Shown here piece after piece: positions 39,058 to 52,900 of a DNA stretch of 64,000 nucleotides. Source of the DNA: Hybos culiciformis (Eukaryota; Arthropoda; Insecta; Diptera; Hybotidae); contig OZ023273.1 in NCBI GenBank assembly GCA_964007475.1, positions 62,258,108 through 62,322,107 of the forward strand, given 5' to 3'. The notes beneath the pieces were generated by a model that was not told the origin of the DNA, made no database searches, and worked only from the letters and a program-made list of their open reading frames with translations. Every line of letters starts with the position of its first letter. Position 1 is the stretch's first letter. Both the position numbers and the translations under genes were made by a program.

Positions 39058-40160
39058 TAGGGCCTGCAATACCGGTATACCGGTATACCGAATACCGGTA
39101 TTCTGAGGATATTTTTTAAAACCGAAATACCGGTATTATGACATATAAATACCGGTATTTCGGTATTTAAAATATCATACATTTGAAATTTATTTAAATC
39201 ATACATAGGGTTGCCAGTTTTTAAAAACCCGAAATCTGGACAAATTTAAATTTTATTGGTCCAAATCTGGACAAAAACTAAAGAAATCTGGATAAAAATC
39301 TGGACAAAAATTACATGATTTTTTTAAAAAATTTACCAAGAAATAAATTAATTTAGTTTTTTTCAGGGATCAATATAATTGTATTGCTTTTTAATTCACA
39401 CTGAATTCTTATTATAAAGATAGAAAATTATTATATCGCCTGCTCAGAAATGAAACAACGTATAATGAAAAGTATAGTTTCGAGTAATTTGAATTTAAAG
39501 ATTTGAAAGTTAAAAAAAACGTATGAAAAAATATCAAGTAGCGTACAATTTTCATCTAAAAAACACATTTTAATCAACATTAAGAATATTGCAAAGTAGT
39601 TGTACTTATAAAATCGAGTACGACGAATCGAATGGTGCTATAGTCAAATAATGACGTATAAATGTCATACGTTGTTTCATTTCTGAGCAGACGATATAAT
39701 GATTCAATCTGCATTATATAAAACCAGTGCATTTTTTGTAAAGAAATAGTCTGTGGAATTCAACATATTTCTAGGTAGGTAGTAACCAATTCTCAAACAC
39801 CTAACTCAATTTTTCACTTTCAATGAACAAAAAAGATAGAATATTAGCACTTACCACTATAAAGTTATGATTTTTGGATTTTTCAGACATTTTTCTACAT
39901 AAATCGGGATTGTTTATTTTATTTTATTTTTTTTAAATTCGTAGAATAAAGAAAAAAACCCATTTTCTCCTATTCTCAGTCTCAGCCCCCCAAATTATAT
40001 ATTTGTTTTTGTATTAATTAATAAAATTATCATTTTATACAATTTCTTTTAAATTTTTAAATAAATCACCAATACCGGTATAATACCGGTATACCGGTAT
40101 TTATTTAAATACAATACCGAAAACCGGTATTGATTTTTGTCTCCGGTATTGCAGGCCCTA
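39058..40160. mobile_element. Non-autonomous hAT element with CCGG-rich ends
   Basis: Perfect eight-base duplication CTCTATAC (39050-39057 and 40161-40168). Ends TAGGGCCTGCAATACCGG and its exact inverse. Many ATACCGGTAT palindromes lie just inside both ends and are likely transposase-binding sites. It is 1103 bases with no transposase. A 265-base MITE is nested inside it. Confidence 0.85.
39433..39697. mobile_element. MITE nested in the hAT element
   Basis: Second copy of the element found in intron 1 of the transporter (30571-30818). Its ends ATATCGCCTGCTCAGAAA and the inverse of ATATCGTCTGCTCAGAAA are better kept than in the intron copy. Same orientation by internal sequence (AAACACATTTTAATCAAC). 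Confidence 0.75.
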
Positions 40161-40167
40161 CTCTATA

Positions 40168-40804
40168 CAGGCATACCTCGTTTAGCGCTCATGATGCGTT
40201 CCTGAAAATTGCTAAAAATTGAGCGTTAACAGAAACAGCGTTAAAAGAGGTGGTATTTACAGTAAAATATGGGGTTACGTTCCTAACCAATTTTTTTTTG
40301 GTACTTTGAAGTCAAAAATAAAAAAATTGTGTTTTGTTTTGAAAATTTTTTTTAATTCATTTATACTTTTTTTTGAAAATTAGAAACTGTCGATCACCGT
40401 TCTCAATTCGCCTAATAACATTCATTTTCATCTCCAACGTCAAGCTTTCTCTAGATTGTTTAGCAACATGTGTGTTTGGCTCACCCGTTCTTTTCTCGGC
40501 CATATTTTTTTTATAAGCAATTGATTTTTTTTTATTTAATGAATTTCATTTATTTCATCAAAATTACTGAGGTCTCTATCAAACCATGTCACTATTTCGA
40601 AAGAACAATTAATACAATATTTCATATTAGGATTCCCTAAATTATAATTGTTTTTGAAATTTTGAAAAAGAGGGATTCCAACAATTATACATATGAAATT
40701 AGAAAAATAAAACGTTTTAAAAAATGCTTTAATGCAAAAAAAAATCAAAAGAGCGCTATAGCGAAACAGCGCTAAAAGAGGTAGCGTTAATCGAGGTATG
40801 CCTG
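40168..40804. mobile_element. Tigger-like (pogo group) non-autonomous element
   Basis: Ends CAGGCATACCTCG and the exact inverse CGAGGTATGCCTG, flanked by TA on both sides. CAGGCATACCTCG is the terminal sequence I know from Tigger elements of the pogo group. AGCGCT and AGCGTTA motifs repeat near both ends. The 637-base body has no transposase. The neighbouring hAT inserted exactly at its left end, so this element is the older of the two. Confidence 0.7.
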
Positions 40805-40919
40805 TACTTTATATTTTATTTTAACTCCAATAGATGTCTTTACTTACTGATTGATACATAGATAGATACGGTCGAATGCCTATTAATATTATGATTTAGT
40901 TTACAATAATCTACTATTA

Positions 40920-43900
40920 TTACGTTTAGAATTTTTAAAATATGAATGTAATGATAAGTTTCTATAAATTAGTTAGTTCTTAAGTATTTCCATAAAATTT
41001 ACGAAGATATTAATTTCATCAATCATTTGTAAAAATAATTTTTCAATTTTTTTAATTGAATGTAAGGATGAGCAATGATAATGTACATACATATGACATA
41101 TGTGTACACAGTGTTTATGAAAAATATTTATGATAATTTTTAAGTTTACTTTATATTCAAATCAAGAAAATATCATGAAAAATCTGTAATATTATAATAA
41201 AATTTTCCATACATATATTAATTTATAAAATTGTAAAGTAATGTTGATTGTCAAGTCGTGGAAAAATACAAAAAATAATAAAATTTGTCACTTTTATTTG
41301 AATTTTATTTTGATATTACAATTTTCAGAGAATTCAGAAAATCGTTTTTTTTTTTAATTCAAGCACATAAAGAAATGTATAAAGAAATGTTGTTTCACAC
41401 CAAAATAACGTTATAATTATTAATTTTGTTGGATTAATTTTGATTGTGTATTGATTTTTAGTTTTCAGTTCGTTGAAGCATTAAGGCCGCATAATTTGAT
41501 ATTAAAGGAGCTGAAGGAAGGAACATTTTTTTCTTGGTTCAAGTTCAAATTGAATATTAATAACATAATTAAATAAAGTATTTTGTGAAAACAAAAATGT
41601 TTGAATCAATTTGTGAAATTTGGTGTCGTCTTGATGGCTCTTTATTTCTGTATCTGTGTTCTAAAATCTAAATGATTGATGAGCCTTATTGGAAGATATG
41701 CAATGCATAGTATCAGTATAAGAGACTTAAAGCATAACAAACTAATTACTAAGTAAATTGATCTTTTTATAATTCTATTTTAAAATTAATCCCCCAAAAT
41801 TAATTTTTTAAGAAATTGAAAGAAAATTTTTGTTCAGATGATTACATCAAAATTCCCTTTCATGAATATATGTTTTAAAGTCAAATAGTCTAAAAAAACT
41901 ATCATTTCATACATCATTGGATATTAATGTATAAGATACTTATTAATTGCTTCCTTATACAGAATAACTACACATTTAGACTTTAACTTTAATATTTAAA
42001 ATTATTTTTAAACTTCCGTTGTTATCAAAAATATATCTACATTATGTAATATTAGTTTGACTAAAGCACTATTATCTGTCAAAAAATTGAATTATTTTTT
42101 ATTTTATTGAAAAAATTAAAAAATCGATACATTTTTTTTGGGTGAAAAATATAATTATATGTATGTTGTACCCTCCTATTTGATTTATGTACTTAATATT
42201 AAAAGAATAAAAAATACTTGAACTTTTTATGGTATTAACAGTTGAATAGACTTTTAACATAACCGCATTAAGAATCAAAGTTGAAAGCTTTTTAAAATGT
42301 TGGCTGTTTTCAAAGAAAATTTTTTGCTTAGATTTTTGACAAGACATCATTTTTATAACTTTTGGTTTTTTTTTTTTTTTGAAAAGAAATGTTTGGTTGA
42401 AAAATAATTCAACATTTTACTTCACTTCAAAATACATTGAAGTTAGATAAATTTAATTAGAAATCTTATTATTTGAGTATAATAATAATGTTTTGAAATT
42501 TTTCTTTTCTCTGTCATTGTCAAAATTTTTTTCGAAAACATTTTTCGCCAAGAATTGGTTTGTATTTAATTTATATACATAAATCGCGCCTAGAAACAAA
42601 TATTGCTTCACTTCTCATTAACCAAAAACCAAAAACGTTACGGACATCACTAAAAAAATTATAAGCCGCATAAGTAATTTAAAACAGTTTTTAATACAAA
42701 AGCAATTTCGTACAATAATTTCACAGAATGCTGCGAAAAAGATATGTATAAAACAATATTCAATGGTTACTTTAAATTGGAAATGGAAAATTTAGATTTT
42801 TTTATGAAGAGAATTAACGATTATTGTACAATTTTTTCAATTCCAATTCTTCTTCTACCTATACCATTTTTTTTAATTGTCCTTCTCTAAAATTCATTTA
42901 CTTCCATAAAAATAAACCCAGATGGTTCATTAAAAAAAAATGAAATGGAAAAAAAAAGTAATTTCTTATAAAATTATAATTATCAGATAAATTTCTAAAT
43001 ATAATGTTCTAAATAAGCTATTTAATAAGTTAAATCATTTTATCCCTGAACTTTAACAAGGTTTGGGTATGCAGGCATTTATATTTATGTTAATAATTAG
43101 ATTTTTATTTGTTTAAATAAAATATTGGAAATTATTATATATATATATGTACATACGTATTTCATAATATATGTATATACAACATAATATATGTATATAC
43201 AACAAGTATTTATTGAATGAGTACGTACATGTGCGAAAAATACATTTAATTTGTAAAATCATTAAATATTATTGCGTGAAAATTCTAAGAAATGTATGTA
43301 TATTGTACATCAAATAAACAATTTAATTAAATATGTTACGGTTGTAAATTTTTAATGAAACCTTTTTTTGGAAATAATCAATTTGGGATATACGGATTTT
43401 AACACCTAAAACGAGCATAATAAGTATCTATAATAAAATAATATTTAATCACTACAATGCTTAAAAATGGAAACAGATTTCTATATAATAATAACGTCTA
43501 TGCATATGTGTAGCTAGATAGTTAAGTGATAATTATGAATTATATTTTGTGCATTATGCCTTGTTTATAGATAATCTGAAAAAATGGTACCGTAAAAACC
43601 GATATTCTATGTTATTATTCTATTTATATTTAAGCAAATTTACTGAAAATGAAGATATTAATTTTATCTATTTTTCATAAAAAGAATTTTTTAAAGATGT
43701 TTTCAAATAATTAAGAAAATTGAATTTATTTTTTTTTGCTATCTGGAAAATTTCATTACTTCACAAAATTATTTTTTTGTTTCTTTTTCATTACGTTTCT
43801 TTCCTATCTGAATTTTTTTTTCAGATACCTTTTCCTGTTAATTTTTTTTTTTATATTTTTTGCAGTTGATTTTTTACTTTCAGATAAAATTAGTTGTGAA

Positions 43901-46900
43901 TATGTTTCCGGAACATTCCTCCAAAAATTACTATACTGTGGTAGCTATAAACAAGGCATTACATGTAGGTAGTTTATAGAATTCCCATTTTAAGCTTAGT
44001 TTCTTTTATTTTTGGATATTTTTGATTTTGTTAATAAAAATAATTTCATAATGTACATGTTAAAAGTTATAATATTTTCAACTAAGCTGCAATCGAAATT
44101 CAAAAATATTCAACTCTAAATTGAAATACTGAAAAACAAAAGAGTCACGAAGGGACCCATGCTTTTGAGATTCAGATTTTATGAAACATCAGCATTTTGG
44201 CTTATAGAATCGTTTGTTTTAATTTTTTTTTAATTATATTATTAAAATTTAGTTATCGTTTTTCAATGACGCTGGCTGTTCTCTTAAACACGATCTGGAA
44301 AAACCATTTGTAAATACATCCAGTACCCAGGACGTACAAAATCAACCAAATTTTACGAGTATATTATGATTTATTATAGATTGAAGAGGTATTACGATTT
44401 TGTTGATGAACTTAATTACGTGTTTACTCACGATATTTCGTCAGAATCTATTACTTATTATTGGAATTTAGAATCATATATAAGATATAAATTTACAATG
44501 TATAATACAAGCTAGGATATTATTCATTTGTGACATTAAAGTTACGTATTTGAATGTGATATGTTTGTTGATTCGTGCCATACTTTTCCCTACTAAAACG
44601 TTTGTTTTTCGTTCAGAATGAAATTTATCTTATTTTTTTATCAATATTTTATCCAATTCTTAGCAATTTTATTAAGAGGACTAACTAAGACCTCTCTCTT
44701 CAAGAAATATAAATGTTAGTATATTCTATAAAATAAAAAATCGAATAAAACTGGCAAAAGAATTTTATTGTTCTGTGATTAGATTGTTGGAATGAATATT
44801 TTAAAATATGTATATTAAGTAAATTAACTTTTCTTGTTTTTTAACTTTGTCAACAAGAAAAGTATAAATTTATCTAAACATTAAATAGAAAGATTTTTTT
44901 TTTTATTTTGTCTTGAGGACTTTTGGATTTTAATTAAAGATAATAATTTATTCATCGTTGTTGGGTTAGGTCAAGTTTTTATAACAACATCAAATCAATA
45001 TTTGTTCATAGTTGACTTATACATTTATTCCTTCAAGTTCGAAGGATCACAAAAATTATTCAATTATTGTTCTTCACTTACAACAAGAAATTAAAACCGG
45101 ATTGAGTAAAAATTGTGATAAAAGTTAGGATTTAATGTTAAGCTAATGTCTAAAAATAAACAATAAATAATACATATTTGATTTATATACATTTGGAATT
45201 TTAATTCTTAAGCTTAATTGTATACAGTTTTTATACTGTCAATAAAAGATGCCGACAAGAATAATATGTATTATATAATAATATGTTGTAATAATAAAGG
45301 ATACCCATTTGTATTACAAAATCATCATAAATATTTTATGTATACAAGTATTAGGTGATATGGAATATATTTACATTTATCTTCACACGGTGTATCTTAA
45401 ATTCTTCAAATAACAAATAGAAAATAAATAATAATAAATATCGTTATAATAAAAAAAAAAGTTTTTATAGAGAACATAATAATGAGCTATTATAGACAAC
45501 TATACGAGTACGAGTATATACTATATAATATTTAAATATAGTATATACTATATAATATAGTATATACTATATAATATTTATAATATGATAAAATGAAAAT
45601 AAATTATTTTCTATTCTCTGTATAAAGTGTTGTAAAGCATATGAAATTATTCTTGTGTAAAATTGGCATATTAAACATTATAACTTTAAAACAAAAAAAA
45701 AACTTGTGGTTTTAATAATTTTAATAATTTTTATATGGCATGGCAATAATAATGCAACGAAAAAAAAAATTATTTGATTAAATCAATTAATAAAATGGGA
45801 ACAAAATTTCTAACGAAACGACTACATATATTTGCTTGACACCTAATGACCTAATTGATCCATAGGGTTCGTTTAGAACTCTAAGCTTTTGTATTATCGT
45901 GATAAAATTATATAATAAACTTATTTTCGCATATCTTACTCATTTGGGAAGAATTATTTTAGTTATGTACAATGTGAAATGTACATAAATATTAGAAGTT
46001 TTATTTTTAAACCGAAGCTAAGGTATGTGACTCTCTTTGATAAAACCATTAGGTATTTTTTATTTCAATAGGAAATAGGATACTGGGCCAGAACCAATCA
46101 ACGAAAGAAATATATTTCCAATATATACGCAATAAAAATGTGAAGAAATCATACGCTTTGCCTAGAATATAGTAATTTAATGATTTATTGGGCCCTTATA
46201 GTACTTGAAATTGAAAAGTATACCAATTTTATTTTAATTCAACTGTGTTTCTAATAAAACAAACATTTCTTAGAAAAAAAATTTTAGTTTCCATTTCATT
46301 TATACTATTTAAATTGAAATTTAAGTTTTCTAAATTATAACTTAATTAAGACAAATAAATCAATTTATATGTATTGAATATAAACTTTTAAATAGCTAAT
46401 AATTAAATAAAATATTGAATGAATTTATACTGTGTCTTGACATGAATTAAATTAAAGTAAAATTAAAAAAAAAAATTTAATTAATAAAATTTTTGAAAGC
46501 AATCAACATTATTATGATGAATACTATAGTACTGCTGCAAAGAACAATAATTATATTTCTGAAAGGGTTCAGAAATACATAAATAATAATATTAATTTTC
46601 CACATTAATTAATTTTTCTTCATGTTTTTAAAGTTATGAAGTTTGATGACTTTTTTTTCTCATAATTAGTTAATTTTTATATTCTCCTCAGAATGTTGTG
46701 GAATTATGGAATATTAGTTAAGACGAATTCACGGACATTGCATGTTAACACATAATTTTAAAGATAATAGAGTATCGCAACACGAATCCACAAAATAGTT
46801 ACCGCGAACAAAACTGATCATCAGTCTTATTTTTTATTTTGTATTTTATAATTTTTAAAATTTTCTCTGTGAATTTTTTTTTTTCTATCATCGAAAAGAA

Positions 46901-49900
46901 TGTAACAGAAAATTAAATTATTAACATGCATTTCAAAAACAGATAAAAGGATTATATAAATCGCGCCATAAAGTTTTCAATTTTATATTACACAAAAAAT
47001 AATAAACTTATCATCTAAAATTTTATCCAATTATAACTATTTATTATTGAATATTATATTCTCTTTTTATTTTCAAATCGGATATCAAAAAATCAATTTA
47101 TGTAATATTATATTTTGTTTGTATATGTATATAAATTAATAAAATTTAACTCGACTTATCATAAAAAAAAAATAATAACTTCTAAAGTCTATGTAAGACT
47201 GAATAAATATCATACAAATTAATTTTAAATTTTTTGAAGAAAATAATAATTTTAATTGAAATGTAAATTAAATTTTGATAACGCGTATTATAAATTTTTT
47301 TTTTGCCCGATTACTAAGCCACAGAGCCAATTTATTTGATTTTTTTTTTAAAACTAATTTTATTTTTTTTATTTCATATTTTTTGTTAAAAGAAATCTCA
47401 ATTCACGGTAAAAATTCTTCCCGCGTTACATTGCAATTATTAATTACCGTTCTTATAACTTCTAATGAGTTTTTAATACTTTTGTACGTCATATCCTGTC
47501 GAGTATTTAAAGTAAACTGTTTTTTTTTATAATAAATTTTTGTTCTAATAAATTTCTTTTTTTTTGTTTTTTAGCTTATCTTGTAAAAAAAAATATACTC
47601 TTTACTGATGCTTTCCATTCTTCTTCATCGTAGTAATAACAACATTATTATATATTTCTTGAAATGTATCTTTTTATTTAATTTTCTTGCGTTTTATTTT
47701 CCAAAAAATATTCAAAACAATTTTGAAAAAAACAAATAAATAAATAAAAAAAAATTATAAAAATATGAGAAGCAAAATACCATAATGTAAAATATGTTGC
47801 GAAAGTTTTATTTTTCCTTTAAAAAAAAAAAAAAAGTTTTCCCTTTTTTCGGTATTTTTATTTCATCTGTAAGTATAATGTGTGTACATATATTATCTGC
47901 AAGTTTCCTTTGTAAGAAAAAACCGCGTATTAATTTTTCTGTAAGTAGTAGTGTGTGTATCTGCAAGTATGTTTTTTATATTTTAGATACATGTATTTAA
48001 TATTAGAAAAACTTTACACTACAATGAAATAAATTCTGGGTATATATTAATTGTAAAAAGTTTTACTAAAATAGGGTAAATAAAAATTAATTTATTATTG
48101 GCATAGAAAAAATGTGAAATAAAATTGAAAGGTCAGAAGGAGGCACACACGCTTCCCTTTATTATTTCGTTATTTGGTTATTGGTTCCGCGAAGCCTTAA
48201 AATTAACAGAAACTGTTTTCAACCATATCTGTTATGATTATGAGATTTACAGAGCGCAGGTAAGTATACGATCAATTTCCTAACGTATAAATTTCTAACA
48301 AATTCTTAAAAAAAAAAAAAGTTTTTAGTTCTAATTTTGAACGATAAATTTCTAAAAAATTACTTCAACTTCAAAGATTTAAAAATTTTTTTTTTTTTGT
48401 TCCTAAAAACTATCGGACTCAGTGCCTTACTAACATATAGAAACTTTAAAGTACAGCATTACTATGTAGTTATAGAGTTTGTATTGATTTCTTGATAGTT
48501 TTTTTTTTCGGTTTGGGTTACTAAACCTTCACCTTGAAGAGGATAAACTTGTGCAGAAAATACAAACAAAATTTTTATAGAGGTTTGTTTTGTACATAAG
48601 AGATAAAAAATGAAAGCTTTTTTTTTTTACTTTTACTTTCACTTTTTTCAATTCAAAAGGATTTTTTCTTTTTTTTAACATAATTTGTCGCAAACTTTGA
48701 GCATATGATTTTCATTCTTAAAAAAGAAATCCAAAGAAAATAATAAAATAGAAATGAAGACATTTGGGAAATTTTTAACAATTACAACTGTTTACATGTA
48801 ACAGTTTTCATCTTTTTTCAAAAATTTAACAAAGTTAAGAGTAAAGATAAGGTTTTCTTCTAAAAATTCGAATAAAACTTTAAGAAAAAAAAAAACAAAC
48901 ACTTAAAAATATATCTGAAAAAAATTTATTAAAACTTTAAATCAATTGATAAAAATTTTGTTTTGATAAATAACATTAGAAAAACAATTATATATTAAAA
49001 AATCGAGAATTCTGAAATTCGAAATTATTTTTTTATTTTAATTAATTTGAAAACACTTTTAGTTTTTATTACAATTTTTATATTTTTAATATGTAATAAG
49101 TTCCTCAGCATGTATATCTAGAGCAGTTCAAAATTCAATGTGAATTCATTAGATTATAACTATTGTTTTTATATTTTGGTCTGTATATACATATTCAGAA
49201 TTTACATAATAAAAATAAGATTAAAATTATGTGTATCATTAATCAACCCAATTTATGTGTGTAACATAATTTTTTTGTTTGTTGAGCAAATGAAAAACAA
49301 AAGCGTCAAATATCCTTCTAAAATTTTTTTTTTTACTAATGGTAGGAAATATTTCTTTGCTTTGTTTCATATTAAAAAATGTACATAAACATAATTTATT
49401 ATTATACAACAATTATTGTACAAAGCATTTGTGAACTACGCGAACGAAACAAAAATAAAAATTATATTTATTATTTTGTACGTATGCCTATATTATACAA
49501 ATATAGAATAAATTTATAAAAATGTTTATGGTGTAAAATAGAAATTTATTTTAAAATTTTTATCTATAACTACATATTTAAAAACAATTATTTTTTATTG
49601 TGTCAATACAAAATTTATAATTTTAAGTCATAAAATTAGTATACTTATTTATATAGAGTGTTTTTTCAAAATTTCTTTAGATTTTTTTTTCGGTTATTGA
49701 TATTATTATGAAGAAGATATTTATAAGATATTTATATTTCATTAAAAATAAGAAAATAGTTCACCGTGACTGAGAGATTTAAAGACTATAGTAACTGTAT
49801 ATAAACTATGATAATTTTATTTCTATTTATCTTTCTGAATGCCATCATCATAAATATTCCTAACCATTATGTACCTTCACATAATAAAGTTTTTAATATG

Positions 49901-52900
49901 AATTGAATTATTTTTTTTTGGTTATTTTTCCAAGAATAATGAACTTTTCTCTTCTAAAAACACGATATAAAAAAAAAAAATATTTGTATATATTTATTTG
50001 AACCAAAAAATATAATTTCAATAAATTTCTTTACTTTGTTTGGAAATTGCATTGAAGCTACCCGCATAATTAATAAATGCTGACCAAAAAAAAACAAATC
50101 TTTTCTGATCTTTTCACAAAATGAACTTAATGTCAAATAAAACTAATCCTTTATCTTTAAAACCTTCTAAATAACAAATTTATAACTCAAGGGAATTAGT
50201 ATTTTAAATTTTCCTAAAAAATGTATATCTCTTTTGCTTTAGTATCATAATTATATAACTTGCTGTCTATTTTATAATCACACAGTGAAGGTATACTATG
50301 CACTATATATATGAAAAATAAATTTAAAAAGACTTATTAAAAAAGTTGAAAATAAATTTTTTTTCTGTATCTTTTTTTTTGCATGTATATCATAAGACTT
50401 TTTTCAGGGTCATTACCAACAAGGATCGATGGAATTTCTTCGTTTTACATAATAGTGTTGATTCATCTTTAATAGAATATTTTAATGTCGGTATGTATAA
50501 ACGCTGCGTACCAACATATATTTTTAGAATGTTATTATGTAAAAAAATAAGAATATGGAACGTATTTTTATATGCATGCGTAATATAATATTGTTTTTTT
50601 TTTTTAATGTTCTTTTTATATTTTGTAATAAAACACAGATAAAAAATATTTCCTCAGGAGCTTTCGCATAATATTCATACATTGTTATTATTATTATGTT
50701 TAACTGGGAAAGCTTAAGAACTTAAAATGTGTTTTAAAAATTATGAGAATGTTATTTTAAAAATCATATATATTTACATATATTTCAGTTTTAGCCCTAA
50801 ATAACAGCCAAATTGATGAATTTTAGTTTAACTATTTTAACACAAAGATTACAAGGTCAAGTTCTATAACTACATATTTATTTTTTTTAAAAATATTGTT
50901 CTTAAAACTTCTTTACCTAAATTTGAAGTGAAAAGTAAAATTAGATAAACATGTATTTCGAACAACATTAGTTACAGAGTTTAAATTTAGTCAATTTTAA
51001 ATTGAACCAATAAATGGAATTTTGTGTGAACGGGCTTCTGAAAGCTTTTGAACGGGCTTTAGAAACTATGAAGTTCAAAAAATTAACTATGAAGTTCAAA
51101 AAAAAAAATTTTAAATTTATTTTGGTTATCTTCATATCAAGGCTTAATAAATATTTTCTTTGAATTTTTTTTTTTTTGATATTGTTTTTGACATGTTTAA
51201 GGTACAAAAATGTATTTTAAGATTTTCTTTGGAACAATTTAATTATAAAATCAGTAGTAGAAAGTACAATAAATATATTTATTGTTATTTATTTTAATTT
51301 CCTTTTATTTCAAAATTATAAAATGCGATTTAAAAATTTTTTTTTTTCACCCGGACGAAATTTGATATTCAAGAATTTCTTTAATAATATGGATAATATA
51401 ATTTTTATTCTCAATTTAATTTATTCTCAATTTAATTTATAAATATATATCTTTAATTTAATCCATTCCAGTTTTTTTCATAATTCTGATCCTTTGGATT
51501 TAGTTGAGAGCAGGGAAAACTTTTTTTTGGCAATCTAAATTAATTAATATAAGACGCGTGTGTAATATCATAATGAAAATAACAAAGATAAACTTAATTG
51601 GATATTTGAGCTTTCATTTTGTCATATTCACTTCGGTTAATGAAATATATCTGCTAAAATCAAAAATAATTATTCAAATTGTTAAAATTAATGATTAATA
51701 TTGTTCACAACTTTTTTTTTTATTTATCTACTTCTACATTCTACATATACAAAGATGCGTTTATTCAACCCAGCGAGAAGTTATATTAAGAAATCAAACC
51801 TTTTTTTTTGCACAATCTTTTATTACCTTTGTCACCCTGTGGAGCATACACAATTTTTTGTCATGACACCTGAAATTTAATTTTCTTTTTGATAGAAATT
51901 TTGTTTTTTCATTTAAGATTATGTTATGTATTGCGTATATAACCGTTTATACAGTAAATAAAATACACCAAAGTTATAAACAAAACAAAAAAATTAAAAA
52001 AAATATTTTCCTTTGATAATATTTATTTTGTGAATATTTTCAGCTGCAAATGACAGTGGGGTTGGAAAAAAAAAAGAAAAATCTTTTAAAATTATAAAAT
52101 ATTTTGAGTTGTAATCCTCTTGTTATTCAACAGAACCAAATTTTTTATGTTATACATGTATTACTCATGTAAATATAGATGTCCTGATTGACTGATTCAC
52201 TGCGTCTAATCAACGCGTATCCGAAACTATACTGATTTTAAAAACACGACATATAGGTGTGAGATAATTTTGATCCTCAGGATGTGAAATATTAGATGGA
52301 AATGTATATGAGAGCTCGGAATTTTTGTAGATATTATAGTCCTGATGAAGTTTAAATTCATATATATAACTTTCAGAATAAGGAAAAAAGAAAATTCGGC
52401 AATTGAAAATAATTTATGACATTTATATAACATTTATATTTTAGTTTAAATTGCCATAACAATTTTTCCAAAAAATACATCATCATCATCATCACCAGAT
52501 AAATTTTCGAATATAAAAAAAATAATAAAAACAAAAATTAATTTATTACTTTATTTTATTCAAAAATTTATTGGTTTTAAAACTTTAAATGTAACCTAAA
52601 TAAAGTGTATAAACCAAATGTTTCCTTTTCAAATAAAAAGAAAACCCATTTTTTTCCTTTAATAAATACTTTGTTCCGAAAAATCGTAATAAATTAGCTT
52701 TTAATTGAAAAACTTGACAGGGAACTTAAAAATTTATTAAAAATGTGGAATAGGAAGGACTGAAAAAAAAAAATTAATCATCAATGTAAACATAAAAAAA
52801 AAAAATAGAAATACAAAAATTTCTTTTCGCTTTTCCTTCAATATTTTGGTTTTTACTTTTAAATTACTATATTTATTATAATAAACAATAAAAACGATTA

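Larger units (their letters stand above)
36361..40919 (+). mobile_element. CTTCGG-hairpin repeat family, copy E, split by nested insertions
   Basis: The first part (36361-36724) runs through most of the hairpin. Its continuation AGAACTCTTAATTAATAAC appears at 38842-38860 after a 2.1-kb insertion. The final TTTAGTTTAC and AATCTACTATTA appear at 40895-40919 after a second insertion. Copy E has fewer tandem units and lacks part of the linker. Confidence 0.7.

Noticed and set aside
39205..39330. Another nested hAT beginning AGGGTTGCCAG
   Set aside because: The left end resembles the family at 62953 but no matching right end or target duplication was found.
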